A model generated the notes under the pieces. The model did not search any database. It saw nothing but the letters and a program-made list of their open reading frames with translations, and was not told where the DNA came from. A DNA stretch of 64,000 nt from Alphaproteobacteria bacterium (lineage in GTDB: Bacteria > Pseudomonadota > Alphaproteobacteria > Caulobacterales > Caulobacteraceae): positions 62,001-126,000 of the forward strand of contig JAHJME010000012.1 of the NCBI GenBank assembly GCA_018821435.1. Direction: 5' to 3'. Shown here in pieces: positions 32,308-42,537 of the stretch. The position numbers and the translations under genes were made by a program. Positions within the stretch are counted from its first letter, which is position 1; each line of letters opens with the position of its first letter.

Positions 32308-34701
32308 TTACCTGAATGAGCCGCCCAATGTGGCGAGGGTTAGGCGCACGGACACCGACTCGCTCGGTAGCAGACGTCCGATGATCGTGTCTTCGCGGCG
32401 ATAGATCACATCCACCCGCAGGCAATCGTCCCGATAGAACACGCCCACGTCGCGAATGACCCACGCGTCGCGGGTCAGGTCGCGGTTCCCATACAGGCTG
32501 ACGCCGTAGTTCTTGCCGACGTAGACCTCGCCGCCGACGTCGAGGTTTTCGCGCTTCACGCCGTTGATGTCGAAATCGTCGGTCAGGTAGCGGACGAAGC
32601 CGTTGCCGTGCTTGTTGTAGACGTTCGCGCCGGCTTCAAGGCGGTGGATGTCCAGGCTGTCGTTGTCCAGGCGGGCCCGGGCGAACAGCGACACACCCGG
32701 CGTCGGCTGGGCGTCGGCGGCGACGATCCAGTCAGAGTTCTTGCTGCGCAGGCCCGAGCGGGGGCTGAACACCGCGTTCTGCTCGCTGCGGAAACTGCGG
32801 CCCAGCAGGAAGTTGGCCCGTCGGCCGTCGTCCCACATCACCGCGGCGCGGCCCGCGACGTTCAGGCGCACGCCATCCTCGTAGAGGTCGTAGCCGGGGA
32901 ACTTGTTGGGCCGGAACAGGGTGGTCTCGTCGAACTCGAACGCGACGCTGTCCTCGTTCAGATAGACCTTCTCGCCGGTGGTCGGATCGCGGCCGATCAC
33001 CACCTGCTTGGCGTTGGGCGAGGCGGCGACCTGCAGCACCGGCTCCAGGACGATGGTGGCGTCCTTGGTGCGCTTGAACACCGGATAGGTCATGTCGACG
33101 CCGACCGTGGCCAGGCCGCGGGTCATGTCGTCGCTGCGGGTGGCGGAGCCGACGCCGGTCAGGATGTCGTCCAGGCGATAGGCGTCGGCGCGCACGTTCA
33201 CGAACGGCTCGAAGCGCAGGCCGCCGCTGCTGGTGAAGGCGCGGCGCCAGTCCAGCTCGCCGGTGGCCCGCGCGCTGTCCAGGCCGGGCAGGCGCTGGGT
33301 CAGGTCGGTCTGGGATTGTTCGCGGTTCAGCACCACGGCGCTGGTGTGGACCCGCAGGCGGCCGCCCAGGATCTTCGGCGCCGGCTCGTAGTGTCCCTCG
33401 ATCAGCGGGCCGATCACGGGGAAGACCCGATCGTTCTCGCCCGAGGCGAAGCCGGTCACGGGGTCGACCGCGCCGGGGCGCAGGCCCTGGATCGTCATGG
33501 CCGCGACCGAGAAGTACGAACGGTCGTCCTGGCGGATCGAATAGAGCTGGGAGATCAGGCGGCGGTCGTCGGCCACATAGGGACCGCGGCTGATGTAGAC
33601 CTTGCCGATCTCGTACTTGTCGAAGATCAGGTCGTCCGACGACCGTTCGGCCGTGAAGCCCCACAGCCACTTCTCGTCGATCTGGAATGCGCCGCGCCCC
33701 AGGATGTAGCTGCGGTCGGTGCTGGTCCCGGCGATCTCGTTGCCGCGGCCGTCGAAGTCGCGGGCGTGGGTGTAGCCGAAGCGGACGTCGACCTCGCCGG
33801 AGTAGAAGCGCTTGCGCACCTCGCCGTTCAGGAACGGCGCGATCTTGGAGTTGATCTGCGGGCTGATCGTCAGGTCGCTGGAGGGCGAGATCACCCAGTA
33901 GTAGGGCTGCTCGTAGGAGACGCCCCGCCGGTCCGAGACCGAGCCCTTGGGGACCAGGAACCCGGAGTTCCGCGGCGACGCAGGGTCGGCGTGCCAGAAG
34001 ACCGGCAGATACAGCACCGACACGCCGAACAGGCGGAAGCGGGCGTTGCGGTAGTAGACGATCCGCCGCTTCTTATCCCGCACCACGCGATCGGCCGCGA
34101 TCGACCAGGTGGGGGTCTTGGGCGAGCCGTCCGTCGCGCAGATCTCGCAGGGCGTGTAGATCGCCTTGTTGAGCTCTTCGATGTTCTCGTTGCGCTTGGC
34201 GGCGCTGGCCGCGGCGATCTTGACGTTCTCCTGCAGGCGGGCGGAGAAGCCCAGCGCCACGCCGGCGCGCATGTCCTTGTCCAGCACCATCTCGTCGGCG
34301 TATTCCGACGAGCCGTCGGCGTTGACGACGACGATGTGGCCGTAGGCGCGGACCACGCCGGACTTGTCGTCGTAGACCAGCTTGTCGGCGCGCAGCGTGC
34401 GGCCGTTGTAGCGGACCTCGATATTGCCGTTGGCGGTGGTCAGGCCGGCGTCGTCCTCGCGGACGACCTCGTCCGCCTCCATGTACATCTCGTCCTTCTG
34501 GAGACCGTCGGCGACGGTTCCGGCTTTCGGCGCCTTGACCACGGGCGGAGCCTGGGCGCGGAGCTGAGCGCGCGCTTCGGCCCGAGCTTCCTCGGGCGTC
34601 TGAGCCGCGGCGTAGGTGACGCCCAGCAGCGCGATCGCGGCGCCAGCCAGGAGCGCGCGCTTGCCAACAGCGTATCGCGGCGAACGCCGGCGCGGACTCA
34701 T
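32308..34701 (-). CDS. lptD: LPS-assembly protein LptD
   Basis: 797 aa from ATG 34701, chosen because it places the signal peptide (RALLAGAAIALLGVTYAAA) properly; an upstream in-frame ATG at 34773 adds 24 residues with no hydrophobic character. N-terminal OstA/LptA-like beta-jellyroll (about 75-220) and LptD C-terminal beta-barrel to the end. It inserts LPS into the outer leaflet together with LptE. Two nearby cysteines (CEIC, about residue 190) could take the role of the enterobacterial disulfide. Confidence 0.95.
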   Translation of the reverse strand: MSPRRRSPRYAVGKRALLAGAAIALLGVTYAAAQTPEEARAEARAQLRAQAPPVVKAPKAGTVADGLQKDEMYMEADEVVREDDAGLTTANGNIEVRYNGRTLRADKLVYDDKSGVVRAYGHIVVVNADGSSEYADEMVLDKDMRAGVALGFSARLQENVKIAAASAAKRNENIEELNKAIYTPCEICATDGSPKTPTWSIAADRVVRDKKRRIVYYRNARFRLFGVSVLYLPVFWHADPASPRNSGFLVPKGSVSDRRGVSYEQPYYWVISPSSDLTISPQINSKIAPFLNGEVRKRFYSGEVDVRFGYTHARDFDGRGNEIAGTSTDRSYILGRGAFQIDEKWLWGFTAERSSDDLIFDKYEIGKVYISRGPYVADDRRLISQLYSIRQDDRSYFSVAAMTIQGLRPGAVDPVTGFASGENDRVFPVIGPLIEGHYEPAPKILGGRLRVHTSAVVLNREQSQTDLTQRLPGLDSARATGELDWRRAFTSSGGLRFEPFVNVRADAYRLDDILTGVGSATRSDDMTRGLATVGVDMTYPVFKRTKDATIVLEPVLQVAASPNAKQVVIGRDPTTGEKVYLNEDSVAFEFDETTLFRPNKFPGYDLYEDGVRLNVAGRAAVMWDDGRRANFLLGRSFRSEQNAVFSPRSGLRSKNSDWIVAADAQPTPGVSLFARARLDNDSLDIHRLEAGANVYNKHGNGFVRYLTDDFDINGVKRENLDVGGEVYVGKNYGVSLYGNRDLTRDAWVIRDVGVFYRDDCLRVDVIYRREDTIIGRLLPSESVSVRLTLATLGGSFR

Positions 34702-34792
34702 CAACCCTCTCGATCCCCTCTGGCGCGAAGCGAAGCGCCCGGCGGCGTCTATTGTGTCACGCCTGCGATGCATAGCCCGCTAGGCGAACGAT

Positions 34793-35896
34793 TCAACCGT
34801 CTTCGGTGTAGCAAAGCAGGGTCACGCCAGCGAGCAGCGCGACGAGGGCCGGGGCCCAGGCGGCGGCGAACAGCGGGATGATGTCGGCCTTGGCCAGCGC
34901 GCCGGCGAACTGATTGAAGAAGAACATCACGAACCCCAGCGCCACGCCGGCGCCCGCGAGACCCGCCAGCCCGCCGAGGCGCGCAAGGCGCAGCGAGAAG
35001 GCGGCGGCCAGGATCGACATGGCCGCGAACAGCAGCGGCGTCGCCAGGAGCTGGTGGAACCGCAGGCGATAGCCCGAGGCCGAGAACCCCGCCTGTTCGG
35101 TGAGCTGGATCGCCTTGGGCAGCCGCCAGAACGCGATCGCCTCGGGCGAGGCCAGGCGCTCCATGGCCGCTTCCGAATCGAGGGTCGAGCGGATCGACAT
35201 GCTGTCCGAGCGGATCGACGAATCGCCCGCCGTGGCCTCGCGCACGTCCTTCAGCCGCCAGAAGCCGGGCAGCAGGGTCGCCGCGCCCGCCTCCAGCCGC
35301 CGGCGGAAGACCGGCGCGCCGCTGGCGTTCTTCTCGTAGATGAACAGCGAGACGCCGTGCAGGGTGACGACGCCGCCCTTGGTGTCGCGGGCCTTGGCGT
35401 GGATGACGATCTGGCTGGAGTCGTCGCCCTGGCGCAGCCAGATGTCCTGCGGCTGGTCGCCCAGGTAGTTGGCCATCATCCGCGACCGCTCCATTTCGAA
35501 GCGGGCGTTGAGCGCGGCGGCCATCGGGTTCAGCCCGCCGACGGCGATCATCCCCAGCACGAACGCGCCGACGGCCGAGGGCAGGATGAAGCGCCACGCC
35601 GAAATCCCGGCGGCGCGCATCGCCACCAGCTCGCTGCGCCGGTTCAGGCCCACGAACGCGCCGATGCCGCCGAACAGGAAGCAGAACGGCAGCAGGATCT
35701 GGATCAGCGACGGCACGCGCAGCAGGGTGAGGCCCAGGATGCTGTCCGCGCCCACGTCGGCGCGGGTGCCGACCTGGCCGGTCAGCTCGACGAACTGGAT
35801 CAGCACCACGACCGACGAGATGATCGCCAGCGCGCCCAGCACGCCCAGCAGCATGTAGCCGATCACGTACCGTTCGATCCGGCCCAGGCCCATCAT
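34793..35896 (-). CDS. lptG: LPS export ABC transporter permease LptG
   Basis: 367 aa, YjgP/YjgQ family. Six helices in two groups of three around a large periplasmic beta-jellyroll (about 130-265). The start is ATG 35896, overlapping the lptF stop (ATGA); the next codon is also ATG. A longer reading from 36049 is a shadow over lptF. With LptF and LptB2 it extracts LPS from the inner membrane; lptB is not in the window. Confidence 0.95.
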   Translation of the reverse strand: MMGLGRIERYVIGYMLLGVLGALAIISSVVVLIQFVELTGQVGTRADVGADSILGLTLLRVPSLIQILLPFCFLFGGIGAFVGLNRRSELVAMRAAGISAWRFILPSAVGAFVLGMIAVGGLNPMAAALNARFEMERSRMMANYLGDQPQDIWLRQGDDSSQIVIHAKARDTKGGVVTLHGVSLFIYEKNASGAPVFRRRLEAGAATLLPGFWRLKDVREATAGDSSIRSDSMSIRSTLDSEAAMERLASPEAIAFWRLPKAIQLTEQAGFSASGYRLRFHQLLATPLLFAAMSILAAAFSLRLARLGGLAGLAGAGVALGFVMFFFNQFAGALAKADIIPLFAAAWAPALVALLAGVTLLCYTEDG

Positions 35897-37035
35897 GCGC
35901 GGACCTCCGCCGGGGCGATGCCGGGGCGGGGCCGGCTGATGTCGATGAAGCGGCTGACCTTCTGGCGGAAGACGGCGGCCATGGCGCCCCAGACGGCCGC
36001 CAGCGGCACGGCGTACTGGAGGATGTTCAGCCAGGCTGAGTCCTCGCACGCGGACTGCACCAGGAAGCCGGTCAGCCGGATGAGGGCGGCGATCGCCCCG
36101 ATCACCACGATCCGGCGCCCGTAGCCCAGCCGCGAGAAGCCGCCGCCGATGATGGCAGCCAGCGCCAGCGCCATGAAGGCGATGTTATAGAGCGGAGAGG
36201 CGAGGCGCGCGTTGCCCTCGGCCAGCAGTTCCAGCCGGTTCCGCCGCTCCCAGTCCTGCTGCAGGTCGGGGAAGAACAGCTCGTGCAGATAGCGGTCCGA
36301 CGGCTTGTAGTGGATCATCTCGTCCGAGTTCGCCATCGGCGCCAGGTCGAAGACGTACTCCTGGAAGGTCAGGTAGTTCAGCACGCCGCGGCCGGAAAAC
36401 TCCTGGTTCGAGCCGTTGGTCATGAACAGCACGGGGCGGCCCTGGGCGCGTCCGACGCGGCCCTTCTCGGCGGTATAGGTGCTGGTGGCGCCGTCCGGCT
36501 TGATCTGGTGGATGAACAGGTTCTGCAGGTTACCCTGTCCGTCGACGCTCTGGGCATAGACCGTCAGGCCGGGCGCGGGCTCGGTGAACTCGCCCTCGCG
36601 CACCAGGGTGGCGGCCAGGTCGGTGCGAACCTCGAACAGCTCCTGGCGCAGGGTGCGGAACGACGCGGGCTGGACGAAGACGTTCATCAGCAGCGCCAGG
36701 AACGCGATCGTGCAGGCCAGCCGCATGGCCGGCGAGATCACCCGCCAGCGGCTCATGCCGCCCGCGAAGCAGACCACGATCTCCTGCTCGGTGTGCAGAC
36801 GGTTCAGCGCCACGAGGGCGGCCACGAACACCGCGATCGGCAGGATCAGGTTGATGAGCTGCGGCATGTAGAGCAGCGTCACCTTCAGGAAAACGAGCGC
36901 GCTCTGGCGCTGGTTCACGATCAGGTCGAGGCCCGCCAGGCTCTGGCTCAGCAGCGCGACAGCCGTGAGCGCCAGGGTCGCCAGGACGACTGGCCCCAGG
37001 AGCTGGCGCAGAAGATATCGATCGATCAGGCGCAT
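35893..37035 (-). CDS. lptF: LPS export ABC transporter permease LptF
   Basis: 380 aa YjgP/YjgQ permease starting MRLIDRYLLRQLLGP, with helices near 12-40, 55-80, 98-120 and three at the C-terminus, and a central periplasmic domain. First gene of the reverse-strand lptF-lptG-lptD-surA-pdxA-rsmA operon. The 125-bp gap to the divergent pepA holds promoters for both. Confidence 0.95.
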   Translation of the reverse strand: MRLIDRYLLRQLLGPVVLATLALTAVALLSQSLAGLDLIVNQRQSALVFLKVTLLYMPQLINLILPIAVFVAALVALNRLHTEQEIVVCFAGGMSRWRVISPAMRLACTIAFLALLMNVFVQPASFRTLRQELFEVRTDLAATLVREGEFTEPAPGLTVYAQSVDGQGNLQNLFIHQIKPDGATSTYTAEKGRVGRAQGRPVLFMTNGSNQEFSGRGVLNYLTFQEYVFDLAPMANSDEMIHYKPSDRYLHELFFPDLQQDWERRNRLELLAEGNARLASPLYNIAFMALALAAIIGGGFSRLGYGRRIVVIGAIAALIRLTGFLVQSACEDSAWLNILQYAVPLAAVWGAMAAVFRQKVSRFIDISRPRPGIAPAEVRA

Positions 37036-37160
37036 CTTGCGAAAAACGGCTAGCCCGGAGAATTAGACGCGCCCCGGCGGCGGACCTGTTCTAAACCATG
37101 CGTCGCCGCCCCACACAACCAGACCGTGGGGCGCGGACAGAGCCTCAAGAGAGAGTACCG

Positions 37161-38609
37161 ATGGATATCGAATTCGTCGCGACAGGCGCGGGCGTCCCCG
37201 CCAAGGCCGCCGTCGCCCGTATCGTCTTCGAGGGCGACGCGCACGAAGGCCCGATCGCCCAGGCCGTGTCGGCCAGCCGCTTCACCGGCGCCAAGGGCCA
37301 GACCCTGGACATCCTGGCGCCCCAGGGCCTCGAGGCCGCCCGCCTCGTGCTGGTGGGCGCGGGCAAGCGCGAGGGCTTCGACGCCCTGGCCGCCGAACAT
37401 GCCGCCGCTACGGCGTACAACACCGTCAAGACCTCGGGCCTCGTGGCGCTGCGCCTCGAAGGCGCGGGCGGCGCAGACCTGGCGGCCCATGCGGCCCTGG
37501 GCGTCCGCCTCGCCAGCTACCGCTTCGACAAGTACCGGACCAAGGAGGCGGCCGAGAAGAAGCCCTCGGTCGTGAAGACCCTCGTCGTCGCCGACGACCA
37601 GGCCGCCGCGCTTGCCGCCTTCGCGCCCCTGGCCGCCCTGGCCGACGCCGTCAGCTTCACCCGCGACCTGGTGTCCGAGCCGCCGAACGTCCTGTTCCCC
37701 GCCGAGTTCGCGGCGCGGGTGAAGGCGCTGGAGGCGATCGGCCTCGAGGTCGAGATCCTGGGCGAGGCCGAGATGGCCAAGCTGGGTATGGGCTCGCTGC
37801 TGGCCGTGGGCCAAGGCTCGATCCGTGAGAGCCAGCTGGCCGTGATCAAGTGGAACGGCGCGGCCGACAAATCCGCCCAGCCCATCGCCTTCGTCGGCAA
37901 GGGCGTCTGCTTCGACACCGGCGGCATCTCGATCAAGCCGGCCGACAGCATGGAAGACATGAAGTGGGACATGGGCGGCGCGGGCGCCGTGGCCGGTCTC
38001 ATGCACGTGCTGGCCGGCCGCAAGGCCAAGGTCAACGCGGTCGGCATCCTGGGCCTGGTCGAGAACATGCCCGACGGCAACGCCTATCGTCCCGGCGACG
38101 TACTGACGTCGATGTCGGGCCAGACCATCGAGGTCATCAACACCGACGCCGAAGGCCGCCTCGTGCTGGCCGATGCGCTCTGGTACTGCCAGGACCGCTT
38201 CAAGCCCAAGTTCATGGTCGATCTGGCCACCCTGACCGGCGCCATCATCATCGCCATCGGCAACGACCTGGCCGGCTGCTACGCCAACGACGAGGGCCTC
38301 GCCGCCAACCTGCTGGCCGCGTCCAAGGCCGAGGACGAGGGTCTGTGGCGCATGCCGCTGCCCGAGGCCTACAACAAGCAGATCGACTCGATGATCGCCG
38401 ACATGAAGAACACCGGCGGCCGGCCGGGCGGCTCGATCACCGCGGCGCTGTTCCTGCAGAAGTACGTCAACGGCACGCCGTGGGCGCACCTGGACATCGC
38501 CGGCACCGCCTGGCGCAAGCCCTCGTCCATCCCCACCAGCCCGGACGGCGCCACCGGCTTCGGCGTGCGCCTGCTGAACCGAATGGTCCAGGACAAGTAC
38601 GAGGGCTGA
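37161..38609 (+). CDS. pepA: Leucyl aminopeptidase (M17)
   Basis: 482 aa from ATG 37161 (GAGAG upstream). M17 signature [14 protein letters not shown], metal/lysine region [15 protein letters not shown] and [11 protein letters not shown]. Di-metal cytosolic aminopeptidase; in some bacteria also a DNA-binding transcription factor. The gene order pepA-holC is conserved in proteobacteria, and holC begins one base after the pepA stop. Confidence 0.96.
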   Translation: MDIEFVATGAGVPAKAAVARIVFEGDAHEGPIAQAVSASRFTGAKGQTLDILAPQGLEAARLVLVGAGKREGFDALAAEHAAATAYNTVKTSGLVALRLEGAGGADLAAHAALGVRLASYRFDKYRTKEAAEKKPSVVKTLVVADDQAAALAAFAPLAALADAVSFTRDLVSEPPNVLFPAEFAARVKALEAIGLEVEILGEAEMAKLGMGSLLAVGQGSIRESQLAVIKWNGAADKSAQPIAFVGKGVCFDTGGISIKPADSMEDMKWDMGGAGAVAGLMHVLAGRKAKVNAVGILGLVENMPDGNAYRPGDVLTSMSGQTIEVINTDAEGRLVLADALWYCQDRFKPKFMVDLATLTGAIIIAIGNDLAGCYANDEGLAANLLAASKAEDEGLWRMPLPEAYNKQIDSMIADMKNTGGRPGGSITAALFLQKYVNGTPWAHLDIAGTAWRKPSSIPTSPDGATGFGVRLLNRMVQDKYEG

Positions 38610-38610
38610 C

Positions 38611-39081
38611 GTGGCTGAGCCTGCTCCCCGTGGGGCCTGCGAGGTCTGGTTCTACCACCTGGAACGCACCGGTCTGGACCAGGCCTTGCCGGAACTGCTG
38701 GAGAAGACCCTGCAGAAGGGTTGGAAGGCCATCGTCCGCTCGTCGATGGCCGAGCGGATCGATCACCTGGACGGCTGGCTCTGGAGCTATCGCGACGAGA
38801 GCTTCCTGCCGCACGCGCCCATGGACGAGCCGGGGGCGGCGCGCCAGCCCATCCTGCTGACCACCGGAACCGACAACCCGAACGGCGCCGACGCCCTGTT
38901 CCTGGTGGACGGCGCCGAGCCTGGCGAACTGGCGGGCTACCAGCGCTGCGTCGTGCTGTTCGACGGCGGCGACGAGGGCCAGCTTCGCAACGCCCGCACG
39001 CAATGGACCGCCGTGAAGGCGCGGGGCCTGCCGGCCTCGTATTGGAAGCAGCAGGCGAGAGGCTGGGAGAAGCAGGCATGA
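38611..39081 (+). CDS. holC: DNA polymerase III chi subunit
   Basis: 156 aa from GTG 38611, with GAGGG inside the end of pepA. Chi signatures: EVWFYHLERTGLDQALPELLEKTL at the start, the basic RSSMAERIDHLDGWLWSY, ESFLPHA, and FDGGDEGQLRNARTQW near the C-terminus. Chi links the clamp loader to SSB at the replication fork. Confidence 0.95.
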   Translation: MAEPAPRGACEVWFYHLERTGLDQALPELLEKTLQKGWKAIVRSSMAERIDHLDGWLWSYRDESFLPHAPMDEPGAARQPILLTTGTDNPNGADALFLVDGAEPGELAGYQRCVVLFDGGDEGQLRNARTQWTAVKARGLPASYWKQQARGWEKQA

Positions 39082-39401
39082 AGCACGCGATCGTCATGGC
39101 GGCCTTCCTGGGTCTGGCGGCCTGTTCCACCGCGCCCGAACCGGCGGCCCCGTCGCCCACCCCGACCGCCCCGCCGCCGCCCGTACCGCCCGCGCCGCAA
39201 CCGGTCGCCGACTCGTGCGGCGCCCACGACCTCCAGTCCCTGGTCGGCCGCCCGCGCTCCGAAATTCCCGTGCCGGTGAAGCCGGACCTGCAGCGCGTCG
39301 CCTGCACCACCTGCGCGGTGACGATGGACTTCAACCCGAACCGGCTGAACTTCTTCTTCGACGCCCAGACCGGCCTGATCAAAGAGGTCCGCTGCGGTTA
39401 G
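39078..39401 (+). CDS. Lipoprotein with peptidase-inhibitor I78-like domain
   Basis: 107 aa, overlapping holC by ATGA. Lipobox LGLAACS with a lipidated cysteine near residue 16, a Pro-rich linker (about 20-42), and a domain SCGAHDLQSLVGRP ... TMDFNPNRLNFFFD ... IKEVRCG that matches the I78 family pattern (CxAxxLQxLVG, TMDYxPxRL, terminal CG). I78 proteins inhibit serine proteases; the usual arginine/glycine reactive segment is replaced by RVACTTCA, so inhibition here is uncertain. Confidence 0.82.
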   Translation: MKHAIVMAAFLGLAACSTAPEPAAPSPTPTAPPPPVPPAPQPVADSCGAHDLQSLVGRPRSEIPVPVKPDLQRVACTTCAVTMDFNPNRLNFFFDAQTGLIKEVRCG

Positions 39402-39432
39402 GGGCCGTCTGCGGAAATTCGATCCCCTCCGC

Positions 39433-39544
39433 TCATCCCGGCGAAGGCCGGGACCCGGATCTCGAAGCTGGAGGGGCGGATTGGACAGGCTCGGCGCGCC
39501 TGGAGCCCACATCTGAGCCCTTCCATCCGGGTCTCGGCCTTCGC
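39433..39544. repeat. Inverted-repeat element of the TCATCCCGG (REP-like) class
   Basis: A REP-like core TCATCCCGGCGAAGGCCGGG begins at 39433. GCGAAGGCCGGGACCCGGATC (39441-39461, given here as positions) is matched in inverse by 39524-39544 with 19 of 21 positions the same. Lies between the convergent lipoprotein and glycosyltransferase genes, so it may act as a two-way terminator. Confidence 0.7.
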
Positions 39545-39570
39545 GACATGGGTGGTGTTGGGTGCGGACC

Positions 39571-40806
39571 CTAGTCCGCCGGGATCGCCACGCCCATCTC
39601 GCGCAACAGCGCCAGCCAGGCCTCCCGGCCCTTCGCGCGGCTGAACATCGCCTCGGCGGTCGCCCGCGCCGCCGCCCGCAGGCCGGCCGAGCCCCGGGGA
39701 TCGCGGCAGGCGGCGATCATCGCCGTCGACAGCGCCGCGTGGTCGAAGAACGGCAGCAGCCGGCCGTTCACCCCATCCTGGATCGCGTCCCGCACCGGCG
39801 CCGTGTCGGACCCGATCACATAGCACCCCGACGCCATCGCCTCGGACAGCGACCAGGAGAGCACGAAGGGGTAGGTGTAATAGACGTGGGCCACGCCCAG
39901 CCGCAGCGCCGCCAGCATCCGCGCATGCGGCACCCGGCCCAGGAAGTGAACGCGGGCCGGGTCGTAGTCCAGGCCCTGGAAGCAGACGTCCCGCCAGGTC
40001 ATCCCGTCGGGGGCGGGGGCGCCATAGGACTTGCGGTTCGGATCGCCGATCAGGATGACCTGGGCGTGCGGAACCTCGGCCAGCAGCCGGGGCAGGGCGT
40101 TCGCCAGGACTTGCAGGCCCCGCATCGGCTCCATGTGGTTGTTGACGTGGGTGATCACCGGCGTTCCGGGCGCGATCACCCGGCCGTCGTCCAAGACGAA
40201 CGGCGCGGCGGGCGCGGGCCGGATGAGCTCCAGGTCGACGCCTTCGTGGAAGATCCGCGCACCCTCGCGGAAGCGGCGCGGCAGGCTGCTGGCCTGGAAG
40301 GGGGTTGGGGTGACGATGGCGTCGGCCTGGGCATAGGCCATGGCCATGATGCCGTTCTTGGCGTCGGCCCGCAGCACCGTCTCGATATCGGTCTCGCCGC
40401 CCAGCGCGGTGTCGAAGCCGACGTCGAAGCCCCGGCCGTGATAGTAGAACTCGGCGAACGCCACCTGCCGCGCCTTGGGGAAGACCTCGGCCATGAAGGT
40501 CATCTCGCCCCAGCCCGGATGGCCGACGATCACCGCCGGATCCCAGCCTTCGTTCTTCAGCGCCACCGCCGCGTCGTACGCGCCGCGCGCCCGCAGCAGG
40601 TCGGCTTCGGCGCGGGTGGCCAGCGGAAAGATGCCGGGGGTCGAGCCGCGGGGCAGGTTGTAGCGGGCGATCTTCACGCCCTGGACCCCTGGCGCGTGAC
40701 CCTGGCCGATGGCGAGGCACGGCACGCCGCGGGCCAGCAGCACCTGGACCAGGTCCGCGAACTGGCCGGGGAAGTTGTTGTGGACGAAGAGAACGCCGCG
40801 CGACAT
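39571..40806 (-). CDS. Glycosyltransferase family 4-type protein
   Basis: 411 aa, start ATG 40806 (MSRGVLFVHNNFPGQFADL). Two Rossmann (GT-B) halves: N-terminal with FPGQF acceptor region, C-terminal donor domain with ILIGDPNRKSYG and SEAMASGCYVIGSDTAPVRD, carrying the conserved EAMA glutamate and the VRD loop. Uses nucleotide sugars for surface polysaccharide or glycan synthesis; acceptor unknown. It is a single gene, with tRNA-Leu upstream on the same strand. Confidence 0.9.
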   Translation of the reverse strand: MSRGVLFVHNNFPGQFADLVQVLLARGVPCLAIGQGHAPGVQGVKIARYNLPRGSTPGIFPLATRAEADLLRARGAYDAAVALKNEGWDPAVIVGHPGWGEMTFMAEVFPKARQVAFAEFYYHGRGFDVGFDTALGGETDIETVLRADAKNGIMAMAYAQADAIVTPTPFQASSLPRRFREGARIFHEGVDLELIRPAPAAPFVLDDGRVIAPGTPVITHVNNHMEPMRGLQVLANALPRLLAEVPHAQVILIGDPNRKSYGAPAPDGMTWRDVCFQGLDYDPARVHFLGRVPHARMLAALRLGVAHVYYTYPFVLSWSLSEAMASGCYVIGSDTAPVRDAIQDGVNGRLLPFFDHAALSTAMIAACRDPRGSAGLRAAARATAEAMFSRAKGREAWLALLREMGVAIPAD

Positions 40807-40891
40807 GGGCGGTCTTCTGCCCGGCGCGCGTGCGCCTGTCACCTGGATCGGTGAGCCTGGGATGCCCGGGCGTCCTCGACGCGCGAAGGCC

Positions 40892-40974
40892 TGGTGCGGC
40901 TAGAGGGACTCGAACCCCCACGGTTGCCCGACGGTACCTAAAACCGTTGCGTCTACCAATTCCGCCATAGCCGC
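40892..40974 (-). tRNA. tRNA-Leu (anticodon UAG)
   Basis: 83 nt with encoded CCA. Acceptor GCGGCTA / TAGCCGC, anticodon stem ACGGT / ACCGT around loop TTTAGGT (UAG), long variable arm, T loop GTTCGAG. Typical class II Leu tRNA. Confidence 0.97.
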
Positions 40975-41158
40975 ACGGGGTAGGTCCCTGCCATCGCGGG
41001 CGGCGCGGCAAACGTCAAGGGGCAGGGGACTTGGACCGGCGTGCGCGTCGTGACATAAGAGCGCCCGCGCGCCGCCGGACCTTGTTCGGCGGCCTTCCCC
41101 TGTTTGACGTGAAGGGCGGACCAGGCGCGCACTGGCGCCGGGCCCTGAAGATCTGAGA

Positions 41159-42523
41159 ATGCCGATGCAAATCGTTGAGAAGTCTGGTGAAGGCCTTAGC
41201 CGAGTCTATGGCGTGACGGTCCCCGTCGCGGACCTGGCGGAGCGCCTCGAGGCGCGGATCAAGGAGATCGCCCCCACCCTCAACGTGAAGGGCTTCCGCC
41301 CGGGCAAGGTGCCCGCCGCCCATGTGCGCCGCCTGTACGGCAAGTCGCTGATGAGCGAAGTGGTCCAGCAGAGCCTGAACGAGACCACCCAGAAGATCCT
41401 GGAAGACAACAAGCTGCGCCCCGCCGGCGAGCCTGAGCTGAAGCCGGAAGGCGACATCGAGGCGGTCATGGATGGCAAGGCCGACCTGGCCTACGAACTG
41501 TCCATCGACCTGATGCCCGAGTTCGAACCGGTCGACGGCGCGACCCTGTCGCTGACCAAGCCGGTCTATTCGCCCACCGCCAAGGAAGTCGACGAGGCCG
41601 TGGCCGAGCTGGCCAGCCAGAACCGCACTTACGAAGCCAAGACCGGCAAGACCGTGAAGGCCAAGGATGGCGACCAGGTCGTGATCGACTTCATCGGTCG
41701 CGTGGACGGCGTCGCCTTCGAAGGCGGCACGGCCCAGGACGTGGAACTGGTGCTGGGCTCGGGCAACTTCATCCCGGGCTTCGAAGAGCAACTGGTCGGC
41801 GCCAAGCCGGACAGCGACGTGACCGTGAAGGTGACGTTCCCGGCCGACTACCAGGCCGCCGCCCTGGCCGGTAAGGACGCCGAGTTCGAGACCAAGGTGA
41901 AGGAAGTCCGTGGCGCGGTGGATTCGCCCGCCGACGACGCCTTCGCCGAGCGCCTCGGCCTGGAGAACCTGGAGAAGCTCAAGGAGCTGGTGAAGGGCAA
42001 TCTGGACGAACAGTACGCCGGCGCCTCGCGCTTCAAGCTGAAGCGCGCCCTGCTGGACGAGCTGGACACCAAGCACGACTTCCCGCTGCCGCCGAAGATG
42101 GTCGAGGCCGAGTTCGCCTCGATCTGGAGCCAGGTCCAGCAGGACAAGGAAGGCGGCCAGCTGCCGCCCGAGGACGCCGACAAGTCCGACGAGCAGCTGA
42201 CCAAGGAATACCGCAAGATCGCCGAGCGCCGCGTGCGCCTGGGTCTGGTCCTGGCCGAGATCGGCCGCGCCAACAACGTCCAGGTCACCGAAGCCGAGCT
42301 GAACGAAGCGATCCGCAAGGAAGCCATCAAGTACGGCGCGCAAGCCCAGCAGATCTTCAACCTGCTGCGCGAGAACCAGAACGCTCAGGCCCAGCTCCGC
42401 GCCCCGATCTTCGAGGACAAGGTCGTCGACCTGATCATCGCCAAGGCCAAGGTGAAGGACAAGAAGGTCAGCAAGGACGAGCTGATGAAGGAAGACGATC
42501 TTCCGGACGGCTACTCCGAATAA
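41159..42523 (+). CDS. tig: Trigger factor (ribosome-associated chaperone, PPIase)
   Basis: 454 aa. Ribosome-binding signature GFRPGKVP near residue 44, FKBP-type PPIase domain about 160-245 ([20 protein letters not shown]), and the C-terminal helical chaperone arms. The start is ATG 41159 or the second ATG at 41165; both are compatible with the upstream region. It is not next to clpP here, unlike the tig-clpP-clpX order of many bacteria. Confidence 0.97.
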   Translation: MPMQIVEKSGEGLSRVYGVTVPVADLAERLEARIKEIAPTLNVKGFRPGKVPAAHVRRLYGKSLMSEVVQQSLNETTQKILEDNKLRPAGEPELKPEGDIEAVMDGKADLAYELSIDLMPEFEPVDGATLSLTKPVYSPTAKEVDEAVAELASQNRTYEAKTGKTVKAKDGDQVVIDFIGRVDGVAFEGGTAQDVELVLGSGNFIPGFEEQLVGAKPDSDVTVKVTFPADYQAAALAGKDAEFETKVKEVRGAVDSPADDAFAERLGLENLEKLKELVKGNLDEQYAGASRFKLKRALLDELDTKHDFPLPPKMVEAEFASIWSQVQQDKEGGQLPPEDADKSDEQLTKEYRKIAERRVRLGLVLAEIGRANNVQVTEAELNEAIRKEAIKYGAQAQQIFNLLRENQNAQAQLRAPIFEDKVVDLIIAKAKVKDKKVSKDELMKEDDLPDGYSE

Positions 42524-42537
42524 CTCACTCTCAAAGT

